DNA from: Ruegeria sp. Ofav3-42
GTDB lineage: Bacteria > Pseudomonadota > Alphaproteobacteria > Rhodobacterales > Rhodobacteraceae
Direction of reading: 5' to 3'
Assembly: GCF_022347725.1 (NCBI RefSeq)
Contig: NZ_JAKRGB010000003.1
Span: 372,001 to 436,000, forward strand
DNA length: 64,000 nt
Position 1 is the first letter of the stretch. Each line of letters begins with the position of its first letter. Shown piece by piece: positions 17,691-27,820 of the stretch. Position numbers and translations under genes: made by a program. The notes beneath the pieces are model-generated. The model saw only the letters and a program-made list of their open reading frames with translations, was not told the DNA's origin and did no database searches.

Positions 17691-20600
17691 TTAGATTTCC
17701 TCGACCGACATAACGCCGTCCAGCGATTTGATCGCCCCTTTGATCTGCGGGTTGATCGGAAAGTCCTGACCGAGGTCCATCTCGACATCTCCTGGCAGTC
17801 CGGGATCAAGCAGGCAAAGATGGATCGGCCCTTTTGCCGCCCCTTTGGCGGCACCTGCTGCGTCTTCCAGAACTTTGGCAACGGTTGGCAGCACCTGCGG
17901 CTCATCAACAAAAATGCGCAATCCGGTTGCGCCAGCCTCGGCCACAACCGAGTCCACCGGCCCGACCGAGCGCCCCAGCAGCTTGAGCTGATCTGCCTCC
18001 ATCGTTGCCTCGGCAGTCAGGACAACTTGCGCGCCGGTTTCCAGAAACTCGCGTGATTTCTCCAAGGTTTCCGAGAACAGTGTCACCTCGTAAGCACCGG
18101 TCGGATCCGATAGCTGTGCAAAGGCGAACCGGTTGCCGCGCGCGGATTTGCGTTCCTGTCGCCCCGCGACGACACCCGCCATCTTGGCGATCAACGGACC
18201 GGAACGCGCCTTTTCGGTCACTTCGTCCAGCGTCAGAACCTGTTTGCGCTTCAGCGCGGGCATGTAGTCGTCCAGCGGGTGGCCGGAAAGGTAAAAACCG
18301 ATGGCCTTGAACTCTTCGCTTAGGCGCTCTGCCGGCAACCAATCCGGCGTTGGCGAAAGGCGTGGTTCTGGCAGGTCGTCGCCTGCCTCACCGAACAAAG
18401 AGACCTGGTTTGAATTCTTCTGATCGTGGATCGCAGCCGAGTATTGCACCAACTGCTCAAGGCTTTCGAAGACACGGCGACGGTTCTTGTCGAGTTGGTC
18501 GAAAGCCCCCGCGCGCGCCATCATCTCAAGCGGGCGCTTGCCGACCTTCTTCAGATCAACCCGGCGGGCGAAGTCGAACAGGTTCACGAACGGTTTATCC
18601 TCGCGGCCTTCGACCACAAGGTTCATAGCCTCAACGCCTACGTTCTTGAGTGCGCCCAGCGCGTATACCAGATGTCCATCGACCACGTCGAATGTCGCCA
18701 GCGAGCGGTTCACGCATGGCGGCACATAGGGCAACTCCAGCCCCTTGCGGACCTCTTCAAAATAGACCGCCAGCTTGTCGGTCAGGTGGATATCGCAGTT
18801 CATGACGCCTGCCATGAACTCGACCGGGTGGTTCGCCTTTAGCCAGCCCGTCTGATAGCTGACGACCGCATAGGCGGCCGCGTGGGATTTGTTGAAGCCG
18901 TAGTTGGCGAATTTTTCCAGCAGGTCGAAAACCTCGGAGGCCTTCTTGGCATCCACGCCATTCTCGCCCGCGCCCTTTTCGAATTTCGGGCGTTCGGCGT
19001 CCATCGCCTCTTTGATCTTCTTACCCATCGCGCGGCGCAGCAGATCAGCACCGCCGAGGCTGTACCCGGCCATGACCTGCGCGATCTGCATCACCTGTTC
19101 CTGATAAACGATGATGCCCTGGGTTTCCTCAAGGATGTGATCGATCAACGGATGTACGGATTCGATCTTACGAAGGCCGTTCTTGACCTCGCAATAGGTC
19201 GGAATGTTCTCCATCGGGCCGGGACGGTACAGCGCCACAAGGGCCACGATATCCTCGATACAGGTGGGCTTCATGCGCTTGAGTGCATCCATCATGCCCG
19301 AGCTTTCCACCTGGAACACCGCCACTGTCTTGGCCGCCGAATACAGCTTGTACGTCGCCTCATCATCCAGAGGGATAGCGTTGATCTGGTTCTCAGCCCC
19401 TTCTGCGGGTTCGTAGAGTTCGGTGCCGTCCGCCGCCACGTGCAAGGGTCGCCCGGACTTGAAGATGATATCCATAGCGTTCTGGATCACCGTCAGCGTC
19501 TTCAGACCCAGAAAGTCGAACTTCACCAGCCCGGCCTGTTCGACCCACTTCATGTTGAACTGGGTGGCAGGCATGTCGGACCGCGGGTCCTGATAGAGTG
19601 GCACCAGCGCGTCCAGCGGACGGTCCCCAATCACAACCCCTGCGGCGTGGGTCGAAGCGTTTCTCAGCAACCCTTCGACCTGCTGGCCGTAGGTTAACAG
19701 ACGGTCGACGACCTCTTCATTGCGTGCCTCTTCGCGTAGACGAGGTTCGTCTTTCAGGGCTTTTTCGATGGAGACAGGCTTTACGCCCTCGACCGGGATC
19801 ATCTTGGACAAACGGTCGACCTGCCCATAGGGCATCTGCAAAACCCGACCGATATCGCGCACGGCCGCCTTCGACAGCAACGCACCGAAGGTGATGATCT
19901 GCCCCACCTTGTCGCGCCCGTATTTCTGCTGCACGTAACGGATCACTTCCTCTCGGCGATCCATGCAGAAGTCGATATCGAAGTCGGGCATCGAGACCCG
20001 TTCGGGGTTCAGGAACCGTTCGAACAGCAGCGAATACCGCAGCGGGTCAAGGTCGGTGATCGTTAGCGCATAGGCCACCAACGAGCCCGCGCCCGAACCC
20101 CGGCCCGGCCCCACCGGAATATCTTCGTCTTTTGCCCATTGGATAAAGTCCGCAACGATCAGGAAGTAACCCGGGAAACCCATCCCTTCAATGATGTCGA
20201 GCTCAAAGTCCAACCGCTCCTGATACTCTTCTGGCGTGACCGCATGAGGGATCACGGCCAGACGTTTCTGCAAGCCCTCATTGGCGATGCGGCGCAACTC
20301 GGCGACCTCGTCATCAGCAAACTTTGGCAGGATCGGATCGCGGCGATAGGCCATGAAGGCGCAACGCTTGGCGATCTCAACCGTGTTCTCAATCGCCTCG
20401 GGCAGATCGGCGAACAATGTCACCATCTCCTGCTGCGACTTGAAATAATGCTGAGCGGTCAGGCGACGGCGACCGTCCTGCTGGTCGACATAGGCCCCTT
20501 CGGCGATGCAGATCAGCGCGTCATGCGCCTCGTACATATCCGTAGTCGGGAAATAGACGTCATTGGTTGCGACCAGTGGCAGATTCTTGGCATAGGCCAT

Positions 20601-21191
20601 CTCGACATGGCCACGCTCGGACAGGCGTTCGGCTTCAGGCTGGCCACCTTCGCCCGGATGCCGCTGGAGTTCGATATACAAGCGATCCGGGAACATCCTC
20701 GCCAATCGGTCCACGAGGGCTTCAGCAGCGGGGCGCTGCCCCTGTTGCAGCAGCATACCAACCGGCCCATCCGGACCTCCGGACAAACAGATCAAACCGT
20801 CGGACCGATCCGCCAGTTCCTCCAACGTGACCTGCGGCAACTGCCCACCTTTATCGACATACAGGCACGAACTCAGCTTCATCAGGTTTTCGTACCCAAC
20901 CTCGGACTGCGCCAGCAGTACCAGCGGCGCCGGGGCCTTGGGCTTTTCGCCCGGCTGGGCCTGCACGTACGTCAGATCAACCTGGCACCCCATGATCGGC
21001 TGGACACCTGCCCCGCTAGCGGTCACCGAAAATTCCAGCGCCGAAAACATGCTGTTGGTGTCAGTTACCGCAACGGCGGGCATTTCCATCTTTTCACACA
21101 AACCGGGCAGCTTTTTTAGCCGCACGGCGCCTTCCAGCAGGGAATATTCGGTGTGAACGCGGAGGTGAATGAATCGTGGAGTACTGCTCAT
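17691..21191 (-). CDS. dnaE: DNA polymerase III alpha subunit (replicative)
   Basis: The 1166-residue DnaE1 begins with the PHP domain (FIHLRVHTEYSLLEGAV). It contains the C-family polymerase catalytic aspartates in MPDFDIDFCMDRR, GPGRGSGAGSLVAYAL in the palm, GYFLIVADFIQWAK, and a C-terminal OB domain and tail. It is the polymerising subunit of the replisome. The ATG at 21191 gives MSSTPRFIHL, which fits the family; a GTG at 21200 is an alternative. It appears monocistronic. Confidence 0.96.
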   Translation of the reverse strand: MSSTPRFIHLRVHTEYSLLEGAVRLKKLPGLCEKMEMPAVAVTDTNSMFSALEFSVTASGAGVQPIMGCQVDLTYVQAQPGEKPKAPAPLVLLAQSEVGYENLMKLSSCLYVDKGGQLPQVTLEELADRSDGLICLSGGPDGPVGMLLQQGQRPAAEALVDRLARMFPDRLYIELQRHPGEGGQPEAERLSERGHVEMAYAKNLPLVATNDVYFPTTDMYEAHDALICIAEGAYVDQQDGRRRLTAQHYFKSQQEMVTLFADLPEAIENTVEIAKRCAFMAYRRDPILPKFADDEVAELRRIANEGLQKRLAVIPHAVTPEEYQERLDFELDIIEGMGFPGYFLIVADFIQWAKDEDIPVGPGRGSGAGSLVAYALTITDLDPLRYSLLFERFLNPERVSMPDFDIDFCMDRREEVIRYVQQKYGRDKVGQIITFGALLSKAAVRDIGRVLQMPYGQVDRLSKMIPVEGVKPVSIEKALKDEPRLREEARNEEVVDRLLTYGQQVEGLLRNASTHAAGVVIGDRPLDALVPLYQDPRSDMPATQFNMKWVEQAGLVKFDFLGLKTLTVIQNAMDIIFKSGRPLHVAADGTELYEPAEGAENQINAIPLDDEATYKLYSAAKTVAVFQVESSGMMDALKRMKPTCIEDIVALVALYRPGPMENIPTYCEVKNGLRKIESVHPLIDHILEETQGIIVYQEQVMQIAQVMAGYSLGGADLLRRAMGKKIKEAMDAERPKFEKGAGENGVDAKKASEVFDLLEKFANYGFNKSHAAAYAVVSYQTGWLKANHPVEFMAGVMNCDIHLTDKLAVYFEEVRKGLELPYVPPCVNRSLATFDVVDGHLVYALGALKNVGVEAMNLVVEGREDKPFVNLFDFARRVDLKKVGKRPLEMMARAGAFDQLDKNRRRVFESLEQLVQYSAAIHDQKNSNQVSLFGEAGDDLPEPRLSPTPDWLPAERLSEEFKAIGFYLSGHPLDDYMPALKRKQVLTLDEVTEKARSGPLIAKMAGVVAGRQERKSARGNRFAFAQLSDPTGAYEVTLFSETLEKSREFLETGAQVVLTAEATMEADQLKLLGRSVGPVDSVVAEAGATGLRIFVDEPQVLPTVAKVLEDAAGAAKGAAKGPIHLCLLDPGLPGDVEMDLGQDFPINPQIKGAIKSLDGVMSVEEI

Positions 21192-21535
21192 GACCGCCAC
21201 GCTATCGCAGCAGGGCGCCCGGCAAAAGCAGGAACCTTAGCCGTGAGACGCCTAAAAAATAACCTTTGATTATTCGGTTTTTTTAGAAGGTGCTTCGGAG
21301 CTCATCGCCAGCTAAAGGAAAAAAGCGCTTTAGTTTCAAGCCGCTGATCATTAGACGAATGCAATAATCACGCGTCGTCAGCCCCAATTGGTGTATCACA
21401 TAGGCAGTTTTTCTTGCCAGACAACCTATGCACTTTCTAACATCTGACGGCAAGCTATTCGCCCGCCACTCTTTCTACGTCGCATCGAAGGAGGGCACCG
21501 ATGGGCGCAACCGGGTAAGGCGACGGGTTTCTCGA
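21192..21535. other. Intergenic region between divergent dnaE and xdhA
   Basis: This 344-bp region holds the promoters of both genes. It is AT-richer than the flanking genes. A short inverted repeat, CTAAAG (21312-21317) with CTTTAG (21328-21333), surrounds an AAAAGCGCTT palindrome. An in-frame extension of xdhA to 21428 is open but has no family resemblance. I see no riboswitch or second gene. Confidence 0.5.
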
Positions 21536-22897
21536 ATGAATATCACGTTTCTTCTGAACGGAGAGACAGTGGAGCTGGCGGATGTCGATCCGACGGCGAC
21601 CCTGCTGGACTGGCTGCGCGAGGATCGCGGCCTGACCGGCACCAAGGAAGGCTGCAATGAAGGCGATTGCGGAGCTTGCACCGTCATGGTGACGGATGAG
21701 GGCGGCCACAAGGCGCTGAATTCATGCATTCTGTTCTTGCCTCAACTGCATGGCAAGGCCGTGCGCACCGTCGAAGGTGCCAGCGGCCCGAATGGCGAGG
21801 CGCACCCAGCCCAGCAAGCCATGATCGACCTGCATGGATCGCAATGCGGCTTCTGCACCCCCGGCTTCGTCATGTCGATGGTTGCAAGCCATGCCAATGG
21901 TGCCACGGATCACGACACGCAGCTAGCTGGGAACCTTTGCCGGTGTACCGGCTACGCACCGATCATACGCGCGGCTGAAGCTGCCGAGGCTCAACCGGTT
22001 CCTGTTTGGGTCAAAGACAAGCCGGTCGCAACACGGGTGACATCGCCGATGCTGCCGGGATCAACGGATGAGTTGGCGGCTGTTTATGCCCAGAATCCGG
22101 ACGCCACTTTGGTCGCCGGAGCGACTGATGTAGGATTGTGGGTCACCAAACAGTTGCGCGATCTCGATCCGGTAATCTTTCTGAACCGCTGTGATGATCT
22201 GAAAGAGATCACGATCACCGAAGAAGAAATCCGTTTCGGCGCCATGGTTGACATGAACCGTATGGGTGAGGCGCTGGCCGACCCGCACCCTTCTTACGCT
22301 GAAATGATCCGCCGTTATGCCAGTGTACAGGTGCGCCACGCGGCAACCGTCGGTGGCAATATCGCCAACGGCTCGCCCATCGGGGACAACCCGCCCGCGT
22401 TGATCGCTCTGGGCGCGACACTGCATCTGCGCAAGGGCGACGCGCGTCGTTCGATCCCGCTGGAAGAGTTTTTCATCGACTATGGCAAGCAGGACCGCGC
22501 GCCAGGCGAATTCGTCGAGGCCGTCAGCTTCGCACGTCAGGAAGATCGTCTGAAGGCCTACAAGCTCAGCAAACGCTTCGATCAGGATATTTCGGCCGTG
22601 TGCGGGTGTTTCAATATCACCGTGACGGACGGCGTAATCACTGATGCGCGTATCGCGTTCGGCGGCATGGCTGGTATTCCGAAGCGCGCTTCGACTGTCG
22701 AAGCGGCACTGACGGGCAATCCCTGGATACGCGAGACCGTTCAAGCTGCAATGCCGGCCTTCGACAGCGATTTCACTCCGATGACGGACATGCGGGCCTC
22801 GGCCAACTACCGGTTGGAAACCGCGAAAGCGATGCTTGAGAGGTACTTCCTGGAAGATCAGGGTGAAGTGACAAACGTATTGGAGGTGTTGGCATGA
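21536..22897 (+). CDS. xdhA: Xanthine dehydrogenase, iron-sulfur/FAD subunit
   Basis: The 453-residue subunit has an N-terminal 2Fe-2S ferredoxin fold (CNEGDCGACTV, cysteines near 43-51), then a second 2Fe-2S helical domain (GSQCGFCTPGFVMS and GNLCRCTGYAPI). A FAD domain (about 180-350, VAGATDVGLWVTK and GGNIANGSPIGD) and a CO-dehydrogenase flavoprotein C-terminal domain follow. It passes electrons from the molybdenum subunit to NAD. The ATG at 21536 starts the protein directly at the ferredoxin domain. It overlaps xdhB by ATGA. Confidence 0.95.
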   Translation: MNITFLLNGETVELADVDPTATLLDWLREDRGLTGTKEGCNEGDCGACTVMVTDEGGHKALNSCILFLPQLHGKAVRTVEGASGPNGEAHPAQQAMIDLHGSQCGFCTPGFVMSMVASHANGATDHDTQLAGNLCRCTGYAPIIRAAEAAEAQPVPVWVKDKPVATRVTSPMLPGSTDELAAVYAQNPDATLVAGATDVGLWVTKQLRDLDPVIFLNRCDDLKEITITEEEIRFGAMVDMNRMGEALADPHPSYAEMIRRYASVQVRHAATVGGNIANGSPIGDNPPALIALGATLHLRKGDARRSIPLEEFFIDYGKQDRAPGEFVEAVSFARQEDRLKAYKLSKRFDQDISAVCGCFNITVTDGVITDARIAFGGMAGIPKRASTVEAALTGNPWIRETVQAAMPAFDSDFTPMTDMRASANYRLETAKAMLERYFLEDQGEVTNVLEVLA

Positions 22898-25308
22898 GCG
22901 TGACCAAACCCCTGCCCCATGACGCAGCCCCACTGCATGTCTCGGGAACTGCGCGTTATGTGGATGACATTCCAACACCCAAGGGATCGCTGCATCTGGC
23001 CTTTGGCTTAAGCCCGATTGCCAAGGGCACGATCACGTCGATGGATCTGTCAGCGGTGAAAGCTGCAGACGGGGTTGTCATGGTGATGACCGCTGATGAC
23101 CTGCCCTTTGCAAACGACGTCTCTCCGTCGATCCATGATGAGCCGCTGCTGTCGGATGGCACCATCCACTATATCGGTCAGCCCGTTTTCCTTGTGATCG
23201 CCACCAGCCATCTGGCCGCGCGCAAGGCAGCACGGTTGGGCAATATCGATTATGCCGAAGAAACACCGATCCTGACAATCCAAGAGGCGCTGGACGCTGA
23301 CAGCCGGTTCGAGGAAGGCCCGCGCATCTACGCCAAGGGCGACGCGGACGCAGCAATCGAAAACGCCGCGCATGTCATCGAAGGCTCTTTCGAGCTCGGC
23401 GGGCAAGAGCATTTCTACCTCGAAGGTCAGGCCGCACTGGCCGTGCCGAATGAGGGTGCGGATATGCTGGTGCATAGCTCGACTCAGCACCCCACCGAGA
23501 TTCAGCACAAAGTGGCGGATGCCTTGGGCGTTCCCATGCACGCCATACGTGTTGAGACACGCCGCATGGGTGGCGGCTTTGGCGGCAAGGAAAGTCAGGG
23601 GAACGCACTGGCCGTATCCTGCGCCGTGGCAGCTCGCGCAACCGGCAAGACCTGCAAGATGCGCTATGACCGCGACGATGACATGATCATTACCGGCAAG
23701 CGCCACGCGTTCCGGATTGCGTACAAGGCCGGGTTCGATGAGCACGGCCATGTTCAGGGCGTTTCGTTCCACCACTACGCAATCTGTGGCTGGGCTCAGG
23801 ACCTTTCCCTGCCCGTCGCGGACCGTGCGATGCTGCATTCGGACAACGCCTATCTGTTGCCGAATGCCCAGATCGAAAGCCATCGGCTGAAGACCAACAC
23901 CCAATCCGCTACCGCCTATCGCGGCTTTGGCGGCCCGCAGGGTATGGTCGGGATTGAACGCGTGATGGACCATGCTGCGTATGAATTGGGTCTGGACCCG
24001 GTCGAACTGCGTCGCCGGAACTATTACGACCCTGCTCATGTGCCGATCATGGAGCCCGAGCACCTGCCCGAACGCCCGCTTGGCCATGTCGACCCTCGTG
24101 AAGAGCTGACAAGCCCCGGCAGGGTTGAACAGGTAAAAACTGCTCCGCCTGTCCGGCCAGTTCCTGCGGGGGGGAACACCACGCCCTACGGAATGGAAGT
24201 CACCGATTTCGAACTGCATGGGATGACAGAGGCGCTGCTCAAATCCAGTGACTATATATCCCGCAAGGCAGCCATCAAGAAGTGGAACGCAGAGAACTCC
24301 GTTATCAAGAAAGGCATCGCCTTTTCTCCGGTCAAGTTCGGCATTTCCTTCACGCTGACTCACCTGAACCAGGCCGGTGCGCTGGTGCATGTGTATCAGG
24401 ACGGATCGGTCCACCTGAACCACGGCGGCACCGAAATGGGTCAGGGCCTGTTCCAGAAGGTGGCGCAAGTGGCAGCCTCGCGCTTTGGCATCCCGCTCGA
24501 GATGGTGAAGATCACCGCCACAGATACGGCCAAAGTGCCGAACACGTCGGCCACGGCGGCGTCTTCGGGCAGTGATCTGAACGGAATGGCGGTGAAAGCG
24601 GCTTGCGATACGATCCGTGACCGGATGGCCGACTATCTGGCCGAACGGCATCAGGCCGATCCGTCGACGGTGACTTTTTCGGATGGGTATGTCTCGGTCG
24701 GTGAAGAACGATATACCTTCGCCGAAGCCGCCGCGTTGGCCTATCAGGGCCGGATCAGCTTGTCGGCAACCGGGTTCTACAAGACGCCCAAAATCGAGTG
24801 GGACCGGATCAAAGGCCGGGGTCGTCCGTTCTTTTACTTCGCCTACGGTGCCTCGATCACCGAGGTCGCTGTCGACACGTTAACCGGTGAGAACCGCATC
24901 CTACGCACCGATATCCTGCACGACGCAGGCGCGTCGCTGAACCCGGCACTGGATATCGGGCAGGTCGAAGGTGGTTACGTACAGGGCGCAGGCTGGCTGA
25001 CGACCGAGGAACTGGTATGGGACGAAAAAGGCAACCTGCGCACGCATGCGCCGTCGACCTATAAGATTCCGGCCTGCTCGGACCGTCCTGACATCTTCAA
25101 TGTCGCCTTGTGGGACGGTCAAAACCGCGAGGATACGATTTATCGCTCGAAAGCGGTGGGAGAGCCGCCCTTCATGCTGGGTATCTCGGCGTGGCTGGCC
25201 CTGTCCAATGCAGTAGCCGCCTGCGGCGACAGCTATCCGGCACTGGATGCGCCCGCCACGGCCGAAGAGGTCTGGCACGGCGTCCAAAGGATGAAGGGAG
25301 GCATCTGA
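22894..25308 (+). CDS. xdhB: Xanthine dehydrogenase, molybdopterin-binding subunit
   Basis: The 804-residue catalytic subunit oxidises hypoxanthine to xanthine and urate. Visible family blocks are VSGTARYVDDIPTPKGSLHL, GQEHFYLEGQAALAVP, RRMGGGFGGKESQ (cofactor contact), TAYRGFGGPQGM (with the substrate-binding arginine) and GEPPFMLGISAW (with the catalytic glutamate of the Moco base). It overlaps both neighbours (xdhA by ATGA, xdhC by ATGA), so the three subunits are translationally coupled. Confidence 0.95.
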   Translation: MSVTKPLPHDAAPLHVSGTARYVDDIPTPKGSLHLAFGLSPIAKGTITSMDLSAVKAADGVVMVMTADDLPFANDVSPSIHDEPLLSDGTIHYIGQPVFLVIATSHLAARKAARLGNIDYAEETPILTIQEALDADSRFEEGPRIYAKGDADAAIENAAHVIEGSFELGGQEHFYLEGQAALAVPNEGADMLVHSSTQHPTEIQHKVADALGVPMHAIRVETRRMGGGFGGKESQGNALAVSCAVAARATGKTCKMRYDRDDDMIITGKRHAFRIAYKAGFDEHGHVQGVSFHHYAICGWAQDLSLPVADRAMLHSDNAYLLPNAQIESHRLKTNTQSATAYRGFGGPQGMVGIERVMDHAAYELGLDPVELRRRNYYDPAHVPIMEPEHLPERPLGHVDPREELTSPGRVEQVKTAPPVRPVPAGGNTTPYGMEVTDFELHGMTEALLKSSDYISRKAAIKKWNAENSVIKKGIAFSPVKFGISFTLTHLNQAGALVHVYQDGSVHLNHGGTEMGQGLFQKVAQVAASRFGIPLEMVKITATDTAKVPNTSATAASSGSDLNGMAVKAACDTIRDRMADYLAERHQADPSTVTFSDGYVSVGEERYTFAEAAALAYQGRISLSATGFYKTPKIEWDRIKGRGRPFFYFAYGASITEVAVDTLTGENRILRTDILHDAGASLNPALDIGQVEGGYVQGAGWLTTEELVWDEKGNLRTHAPSTYKIPACSDRPDIFNVALWDGQNREDTIYRSKAVGEPPFMLGISAWLALSNAVAACGDSYPALDAPATAEEVWHGVQRMKGGI

Positions 25309-26243
25309 TGGGATTTGATCGAGAGGCTTTGAGGGAGGCGGTCAAAACCCACGGTAAGGTGGTCCGGGTGGTTATCGCCGGGATCAAGGGGTCGTCTCCG
25401 CGCGAGGTCGGTGCCGCAATGCTTGTTTGGGAGGACGGGCAATCGGGCACCATCGGCGGTGGAACCCTGGAGTTTCAGGCGGCCGAAGCGGCGCGATCTC
25501 AAACCGTGCCTGCACGCCAGACACAACACGCGCTTGGCCCTGATATGGGCCAGTGCTGCGGCGGGGCCGTAACCCTGCTTAGCGAAATCTATGATCTTGA
25601 GGCGGTTGAACGACTGAGTGACTCTATCATCGCGCGTTCAGCCTCGGGCGGTGAAATGCCACTGTCGGTCAAGCGCTTGCTGGCGCAGGCCCGCGGTCAA
25701 GGTGTAAAGCCCGACCCGCAGCTGATCGATGGATGGATGATCGAGCCGGTTCACGAACCTACACGCAACCTCTGGATTTGGGGCGCAGGTCATGTTGGAA
25801 GGGCTCTGGTAGATGTACTGTCCCCCCTGCCCGATCTGGCGATTACCTGGGTCGACACCGGGCCAGAACGCTTTCCGGATGATGTGCCGAACGGTGTGAC
25901 CATTGTTCCGGCGGCCAAACCGGCCGAACTAGTTCGTCACGCACCGCGCGATGCCGAGCATCTTGTGCTGACTTATTCACACAATCTGGATCTGGAACTG
26001 TGCAACAGGCTGCTTTTGCATGATTTCCGCTTTGCGGGCCTGATCGGCTCGGCTACGAAATGGGCGCGATTCCGGTCCCGGCTGGCCGCGTTGGGGCATG
26101 CGCCCGTGCGGATTGGTCGGATCACCTGCCCAATCGGGGACCCCTCTCTGGGCAAACACCCGCAAATGATCGCAGTTGGTGTCGCGGCGCAAATTCTGCG
26201 CCCTGCCCGGCAGAACGAATTGAAAAAGGACCTGAGCGCGTGA
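25308..26243 (+). CDS. xdhC: Xanthine dehydrogenase accessory protein XdhC
   Basis: The 311-residue protein binds the molybdenum cofactor, protects its sulfurated form and inserts it into XdhB. The N-terminal XdhC/CoxI domain shows GSSPREVGAAMLVW, GTIGGGTLEFQAAE and MGQCCGGAVTLL. A C-terminal Rossmann domain follows (LWIWGAGHVGRALVDVL). The start is the ATG at 25308, with GGGAGG upstream; it overlaps the xdhB stop. Its stop codon overlaps the GTG start of the transporter ATPase, tying the transporter to the same operon. Confidence 0.93.
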   Translation: MGFDREALREAVKTHGKVVRVVIAGIKGSSPREVGAAMLVWEDGQSGTIGGGTLEFQAAEAARSQTVPARQTQHALGPDMGQCCGGAVTLLSEIYDLEAVERLSDSIIARSASGGEMPLSVKRLLAQARGQGVKPDPQLIDGWMIEPVHEPTRNLWIWGAGHVGRALVDVLSPLPDLAITWVDTGPERFPDDVPNGVTIVPAAKPAELVRHAPRDAEHLVLTYSHNLDLELCNRLLLHDFRFAGLIGSATKWARFRSRLAALGHAPVRIGRITCPIGDPSLGKHPQMIAVGVAAQILRPARQNELKKDLSA

Positions 26244-27757
26244 CCACTCCACTTTTAAGCTTGCAAGGGCTGACCAAAGCCTATCCCGGCGTCGTGGCCA
26301 ATGATCAGGTGTCCTTTGACATCGGTGAAGGCGAAGTTCACGCGCTGTTGGGTGAAAACGGTGCGGGAAAATCTACACTGGTGAAAATGATCTATGGGCT
26401 GGTGAAACCCGACAGCGGCACCATGTTGCTGCGCGGCCAACCCTTTGCCCCGCCTGAACCGCGCGCGGCGCGGACCGACGGAATTGCGATGGTGTTCCAA
26501 CACTTCTCGCTGTTCGATGCGCTGAACGTGGCCGAGAACATCGCTTTGGGGATGGAAAACCCTCCGGCCATGGGTGATCTGGCCACGCGTATTCGCGAAG
26601 TTTCAGAAACCTATGGCCTGCCGCTGGACCCCTATCGCACCGTTGGTGATTTGTCCGCTGGTGAACGCCAGAGGGTCGAAATCATCCGCTGCCTACTGCA
26701 AGAGCCTAAGCTGCTGATCATGGACGAACCGACCTCGGTTCTGACGCCGCAAGAGGTGGATATCCTGTTTGAGACTTTGAACAAACTGCGCTCGGAAGGC
26801 ACGTCGATCCTGTATATCTCGCACAAGCTGGAAGAAATCCGCACGCTTTGCGATCACGCCACAATCCTGCGGTTGGGCAAGAATGTGGGCGAATGTGTTC
26901 CAGCCGAGACGTCAGCCCGCGACATGGCTGAGATGATGGTCGGATCGACCCTGCAGACCCCGGAACGTTCTGGCCGTGAGTTTGGTGAGGTGGCGCTGGA
27001 TGTCAGCGGCTTGTCGGTTCCTTCACCGTCAGAGTTCGGGACCGCATTGAGGAACGTCCACTTGACCGTCCGCAAGGGTGAGGTTCTGGGCATCGGTGGT
27101 GTTGCCGGCAACGGTCAGGACGAGTTGCTGGGCGTTCTATCGGGTGAGATTCCTACAGCCGCCGATGCGATTAAGTTCAACGGTCAACGGATTGGTAAAC
27201 TCGGGCCGACTGCTCGTCGCAAGCTGGGTGTTCTTACAGCGCCCGAAGAACGGCTGGGTCATGCCGCGGCACCCGATATGAGCCTGACTGAAAACGCGCT
27301 GTTGACCGGTTCGGTCCGCGAGGGGTTAGAGAGTAACGGCTTTCTGAAATGGGCTGAGACTAAGAGTTTTGCTGAAAAAATCATCAGCGCTTTTGACGTC
27401 CGCACGCCCGGACCTGAAAACGCCGCGCGATCTCTGTCAGGGGGTAACCTGCAGAAATTCGTCATCGGGCGTGAGGTGCTGCAAAACCCCGACGTTCTGG
27501 TGGTGAACCAACCGACATGGGGCGTGGACGCGGCGGCAGCGGCCTCGATCCGTCAGGCTATTCTGGACCTGGCGGCCAAGGGAACCGCGGTGATCTGCAT
27601 CAGTCAGGATCTGGACGAACTTATGGAAATCTCAGACAGCTTTGCCGCCCTGAACGAAGGACGGCTCAGCGCCCCGCGCACAACAACAGGTCTGACCGTG
27701 GACGAAATCGGCCTGATGATGGGCGGCGCGCACGGCATGGAGGTGGCTCATGTTTGA
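26240..27757 (+). CDS. Sugar/nucleoside-type ABC transporter ATPase with two nucleotide-binding domains
   Basis: The 505-residue ATPase starts with a GTG that overlaps the xdhC stop codon. The N-terminal domain has a full Walker A (GENGAGKST), signature (LSAGERQRVEI) and Walker B (LLIMDEPTSVL). The second domain has a degenerate Walker A (GVAGNGQDELLG) and an LSGGNLQKF signature, as is usual for RbsA/NupA-type proteins. Together with the two permeases and the BMP binding protein it forms a purine or purine-nucleoside importer, judging by its fusion to xdhABC. Confidence 0.9.
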   Translation: MTTPLLSLQGLTKAYPGVVANDQVSFDIGEGEVHALLGENGAGKSTLVKMIYGLVKPDSGTMLLRGQPFAPPEPRAARTDGIAMVFQHFSLFDALNVAENIALGMENPPAMGDLATRIREVSETYGLPLDPYRTVGDLSAGERQRVEIIRCLLQEPKLLIMDEPTSVLTPQEVDILFETLNKLRSEGTSILYISHKLEEIRTLCDHATILRLGKNVGECVPAETSARDMAEMMVGSTLQTPERSGREFGEVALDVSGLSVPSPSEFGTALRNVHLTVRKGEVLGIGGVAGNGQDELLGVLSGEIPTAADAIKFNGQRIGKLGPTARRKLGVLTAPEERLGHAAAPDMSLTENALLTGSVREGLESNGFLKWAETKSFAEKIISAFDVRTPGPENAARSLSGGNLQKFVIGREVLQNPDVLVVNQPTWGVDAAAAASIRQAILDLAAKGTAVICISQDLDELMEISDSFAALNEGRLSAPRTTTGLTVDEIGLMMGGAHGMEVAHV

Positions 27758-27820
27758 TCCGTCGGACCGCCTTCGGCGAGAGTATTTACAAAAAGATGAA
27801 AAATCTGGGGGGATGAGCAG

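Noticed and set aside
23050..24651. 533-codon open frame on the minus strand
   Set aside because: Antisense to xdhB and without recognisable features.
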